In this document: in pieces, positions 42,201 to 48,200 of the stretch
Layout: each line of letters starts with the position of its first letter
Numbering within the stretch: position 1 is the stretch's first letter
Assembly: GCF_037042905.1 (NCBI RefSeq)
Contig: NC_087247.1
Location: 64,441,420 to 64,505,419, forward strand
Length of the DNA stretch: 64,000 nt
Direction: 5' to 3'
DNA from: Lytechinus pictus
Lineage: Eukaryota > Echinodermata > Echinoidea > Temnopleuroida > Toxopneustidae
Position numbers and translations under genes: made by a program
Notes under the pieces: generated by a model
What the model saw: the letters and a program-made list of their open reading frames with translations, nothing else
Told to the model about the DNA's origin: nothing
Databases searched by the model: none

Positions 42201-45200
42201 GCTAGATCCATAAACTTTTCTAAGTTATGATGCCAATTCAACAAATACTGACATGGCCAGAGTTCATTGTCCTTAAATGACCATTGATCTTAGGCATGTG
42301 ATCTGAAATTCGCACATGATATTCAGGGATACATGGTTGCTTTTATGTTCAAGTTTCATGAAACAGATCTATAAACTTTTAAAGTTATGACAATTCCATA
42401 AATACCCCCAACATGGTCAGAGTTCGTTGACCCTGAATGACCTTTGACCTTGGCCATGTGATCTGAAACTTGCACATGGTATTTAGGGATACATGATAGC
42501 TCTTATGTCTAAGTTTCATGAACTAGATCTTAAAACTTATAAAGTTATGATGACAAAGCCACAAATACCCCCAACATGGCCAAAGTTCATTGACCCTAAG
42601 CAAGGAATAATTTTCCTGGTATCACATCGCAATTTGCTCAACATTATTGAAAGACTTCTATGCATAAAGTCTTTTTTTATAGCATATAGGACTGTACATT
42701 ATTTAGTTGAGAGCTTTTCTCTTATGACCAAAAATGCTATTCAAATTTGTAAAGCAAAGTTATTCCCTGCTAAGTGACCTTTGACCTTGGTCATATGTCC
42801 TGAAACTCAGGCAGGATCTTTAATGATACACCATTACCCTTATGTCTAAGTTTCATGAACTAGGTCTATATACTTTCTAAGTTATAACAACATTTCAAAA
42901 ACTTAACCTCGGTTAAGATTTCAATATTAATTCCCCAACATGGCCTAAGTTCATTGACCCTAAATGACTTTTGACCTTGGTCATGTAACCCAAAACTCAG
43001 GCAGGATGTTCAGTAATACTTGATCACCCTTATGTCCAAGTTTTATGAACTAGTTCCATACACTTTTTAAGTTATGATGACATTTCAAAAACTTAATTGT
43101 TGACGACACCGCCATTGGAAAAGCGGCGCATATAGTCTCCCTCTACTATGCAGGCGAGACAAAAATCAATTTTGCAATGACTTTTCATTTCAAAAGAGAA
43201 CAAAAAACCTTGCAGAATCATTGTTTACACTGATCTCTCCTCTCCCACCTAACCCATATAAGTGACAAAACAAGAAATATTTTCAAAGCCATATATAAGA
43301 GGAGAGAAAAAAATGGCAGTCTTCCAAAACCAACTTGTGCAAGTATAGTTTTTAATACTTTTTGTTATAACTTCTTTCTAAAATAGGAGGATTATGTCTA
43401 CTGTACACTTAATTTAAGACCAACTAATACAACCCAATATTTACCATGATTTTCTTTGTAAAATATTCATTATGTTTTTCCTTTTGTGTTAACAGATTCT
43501 TTTCTAGATGCAATGATTTGTTTTTCAAAATCTTTTTCTTATACAATTTTCTTAATAAGTTTGACTTACAGAGATTGTAAATGATTTTGTTTATTTTACT
43601 ATTACTATCTTTTGTTTATTTTCTATGTTTGTAATCCTACGTGTTTTTATGTTATGCAGAGCCCTTTTGTATAACAGTATTTGAATTATTGATGGAGCTA
43701 CCCTGTTGAAATAAAACTATAAAAAAAAAAATAATAATAATAATGTTCACTGTATACAAGTACTGTGGGGGCAAATTCAGTCCCATTTGATCACTAAGCC
43801 AGTGTCATTATAGACTACTTACTTGAATAATCTTGGATTACTCTTCATCTGAATATCTGTTCCAAGGATTTCTTTGGAAATACCTACTGGTACCTAACAC
43901 AATGAAAAACATGAAACATAAATGCCAGTTGTGACAAATAAATGAGTCTGAACTTAATCAAGTGAAATGATCACATAAGTATTTGAGATAAGAGTACATC
44001 TTTGCGAGATAATGCACAAAGTTCCAACAAAAGTTTATTCCAATGTGTTGTCTGAATTTTCGACATACCCTCGCGACTTCTTCAGGGTTATGAAACTTAC
44101 AGTCAGTTGCAACCATATAAGATCTAAGATATCTGGCTCACTGGAATGAATTTCATCCCTACATTCCACTGAGACATTCAAAAATTCTTATATATAATGT
44201 AAAATATTCCCATGAATGGGAAAGGTATGAGAACACTCAAATATATTCTTTTAAAAAGGTTTTTAAATACACAAGTTATATCAAGCACAAAAAGCTTCCC
44301 ACCTTCTGTAAGAGTTGTCCACCTTATAGAATACTGCCAGTAATGGACTTTCATGTAGCAAAGTATAATAAGAGTTGAATACTTACCTGAGTAACACTTT
44401 CAAACAAAGGTACAAGTTTTCCTATCTCTGGAGGTCTGAGAGCACTACAAGCAAGGAAATCTATCCTGGCCCCAGTCAAATTTTTGTCCAGATGATTGGA
44501 GGTGAGATATCTGAAGAATTCCTTGACATTACTACAGTTGTCTGATCCATTACCAGATGTTAGTACCTGAGAATGTAAGAACCTTCCATAGATCAATACT
44601 TTTTTTATCCTTTCCAACCTTTTTTTTCACTTTGGAGTATTTGCCAATATAAAAGAAAGAAAGAAATCTATGATACAATTAAGCCTGAGTCATTTCGATT
44701 ATTTTGAAAACCAGTGTTCGACAGCTTTAATTCGATCGAACATCGATGCATTGAATTTTGAAGGCGGGGGAAAATCCAAGTCAATTTTATTTTGCTCTGG
44801 CGCGGCCGTCGCGTCGATGCGCTATGCACGCACTGAGCTAGCACTGATCCGGCCGGTATGTAGGGACAGTGATTTTCCGTTTCTAAAAATTGCCTTTTCC
44901 GATTCAGAAAATCTCAAATTCCGTTTCAGCATGTCGGCTGAAAACGGAAATTCCGTTTCCCCATAGACTTTGTGAAAAAGTGACAATTCCGTTTACATAG
45001 AAAACCAATACGCAATGATGTCAAAATTTGCATCTACCAATGTACTAACATCGCTTTAAAATCCATTTTAATCAAAGAGATTCGAGCTCAAAAACTAGAG
45101 AAACATAATCGACATGAATAAATCCTCACCTTTCATATTATTAGCATTATTTTATGGTTAAATGAGATTTTATCACTGATTTGGGGACTTTTCAGACATG

Positions 45201-48200
45201 GTTTTGATCAGTCGACGACTTCCGCCTATCTGCCATTTTGGATTTGTTGAATCACCGTGATCATGATATTATGACCGAACGCAGAGGGCAGCAACACACG
45301 GCCATATTCTACCTTATATATGCGGACGTGAGTGTAAACTAATTTAGATACGATCGAGGGGCTCGAGGGTAGTTACGATGTGTTGATTGTCATGATTGTT
45401 ATAGCAAAGTGAGATCGTGTTTTTTCCAGTTGATATTCGTATTTTGTTGAGGATTTGGGAGTAATTTCTGTTGCTATTTTGTGCATTTTGAGAAAAAACA
45501 TGTTTTCCGTGATTTTCCATTTGAAAAGCCACTTTCCGTTTCAAAAGGCCGATTCCGTGAATTCCGTCCGTTTTCCGCGATCGCGGAAAATCACTGTCCC
45601 TAGGTATGCACTGTCCGGATGAGCGTTGCACAAGCAGATGGACGGAGCAAAGTTAGTTTGTATTTTCCATGATCACAAAACACAAAAAAGGCCGGGGACC
45701 AAAGCAGAATTCTTCCCAAAATATCTTCAACAATGATACATGTATTTGCAGATGACAACATACAGGTTTAAAATTAAACAATATTATTTAAAAACATGAA
45801 TCATGCAGAGTCGATCTGAATGATTTTCGGTCAACTAGCATTCGCAGTCTAGACTCGCACACACCCAGCCGCCCCGTCCGCAGGCCCGTACCGTACACTC
45901 ACTCTCCCGAAACGACAGGCGTGCTTGCCAGCCAGCAAACAAGTGCAACCAGCGGAGAGCACTGTAACTTGCCTGAGAATAGGAGCTCCACATTGATGGG
46001 AATAAATATAATACATAATTTTCTCTGGATGGTCATTTGAATTGGTATTCAATGCTGATATAACGATTCTGAGGAAAGATTGTGGAATACGAGTTATCAT
46101 GATGTTCGAGCATTAATCCTGATACTGTGATACTGATAGTGATATGATACGGTAATCCATTTTTTATTTCAGACACAAGAGCATGCGATAGAAATAAATA
46201 CAAATGTCTCGGATCGAGCTCTGAATTCATATAAATTATTAATGGATGTTAAATAATTACGATTTAATAAGATTTTATGGCCATAATAAAAATATTGACA
46301 ATGTTGATGTCAACAAAGTATGTTATGTTCATATGGAAGTATTAAAACTCATTTTTATTTTTTTTTATTCCATCAGGACGTCAGCTCCGAGAAAAGAAGC
46401 ACAATGCGCATGCGCGTTCGATGACGTATGACATATTTTCCATTCATGAAATCAGAGCCCAAAGTTGGGCACAAACTAGCTTCAAATTGATGGAAAAAAA
46501 TATCAAACCGCAATTTTCTCTGTTTTGTCATGTAAAATGTCATTAAATGGTGATATTATGATTTTGAAAAGAGTTTCTGCATGTTGACAATGTTCGAGAA
46601 TCAATCCTGACGTGATCCGTGATAATTTTTTTTAGACAACTGCACTAGCTCACTCAAGTCGATCGTCATGTGATGTCCGTCATTGAAAATTGAAACGAAA
46701 TACAAACGTTTCACATCAAGCTCTAAATGCATATTAATGATTACCATATGGAAATTATTGTTAAATATTATGATTAAATAATTTCTATGGTCATAAAATT
46801 AATTTTGTTCATGAATGCAAGGTATATTTAATGTTGATCGCGTCAATCTTCTGGTTTGATTAAAGCACAGTTCAGTGCATGCACGATCGATAGCGATGAC
46901 TTCCATTCATGAATTCACCGTGCATAAATTATCTCGGCACGAGCAGACGAATAAGACTCGAACTATGGGTGCGTTTATGCGCCACTTTTTTACCCTAGAA
47001 TCATGATCTGAATCTGATTCAAATCATGATTCTGCAGAATCACGATTGCGTTTAGTCAAAAGTGAAAATCCCTCTTGGCTTGAGGTCTTTTACTGGCCTT
47101 ACTTACACTAACTTCCCTTTGTGTCTGCCTACTCCTTTTCTTTCATCCCCTTCACTAACCTGATTGGTCTTCTCTACTCACTAATGCCCCTTTTGTCTCC
47201 TTGTTTCTAGTGTTGCTGTAGCTTGTTTGTGGTCTATATTATGGTTGTTCCACTTTATATGTTTGTCATTTTGCCTCCGACGAAGATTCTGCTAGGATCG
47301 AAAGCTTAGGCCCCTTTTTTACTTTCTAATTTACTCCATTGGCTCTCTTTTATTAGATAAGCAGTTTTCAGCAGCTTCTTTTCGCCAAAAGTGAAAATAA
47401 ACGTCTTTCAAATCACAAACATGTAACATGGAAAAAGGGGCGTTTGGAAAGACGTATCTGTAGAATCACGAACGAACAAGGTCGTATAAACGCAATCGTG
47501 ATTTTAATCATGAGTCTATGACGTCACTGTGTCAGGCTACTTACGGTTTGACTCTTGCCAAGCTCAAGGCGCTCTATATGCTCAGTGTATATGTACATAA
47601 TTATGTGCTATACATGCGTTTCTTGTAATGTTCAAGTTCTGTGTTGGTCATCACATCGTCCACTACTTTTCATTTTTTGGTCATGTCTTCAACTTCAAGT
47701 TCTATTACTGGACAAGGATCTCAGTTGTTAAGTTAACAGTGTCAATATTAAATTGGATCTACGCTGATATTCACTTCTGAATACCATTTTCGATAAACCG
47801 AAAAGATGGATAGAAGCATGGACCCTATGATAGAATTAGAAGTAAACAAAATGAGGTATAATAGACTGAATTCTGGAAGTAAATTTTTTTTCGAGAGCCG
47901 AAACACGTGCGAAAAACTTCCTCTAATAAACTGCGCACTAGTGATGCGCACTGGATTGGCCCTAATCTGAGGAGAAACGGCATTGGAATGAAGGTCGTCT
48001 AAACGCTGATTCTGTGATATTGTGATTCATGTTTGTGTTTTGAATCATGATTCAAATCATGATTCTGGCTTGAGGTCGCATAAACGCAGCCTATGACCGA
48101 AATCATCAGAATAAACTTCAAATTAATGGTGAATAGGCATCATAATTGCACAATCGGTTTAATTTTTTGGGGAATATAAATCAAGTGGTAGTCAAGTTGG

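Noticed and set aside
42493..42777. 94-codon plus-strand open frame
   Set aside because: Spans a repeat element and the MITE inserted in it; frame is created by the insertion.
44670..44966. 98-codon plus-strand open frame
   Set aside because: Crosses the boundary of two nested transposable elements in intron 1.
47265..47320. Hammerhead-ribozyme-like CCGACGA ... GAAA stretch
   Set aside because: Core would need CTGANGA; second base differs, and the flanking GCCT/AGGC pairing does not fit hammerhead topology.
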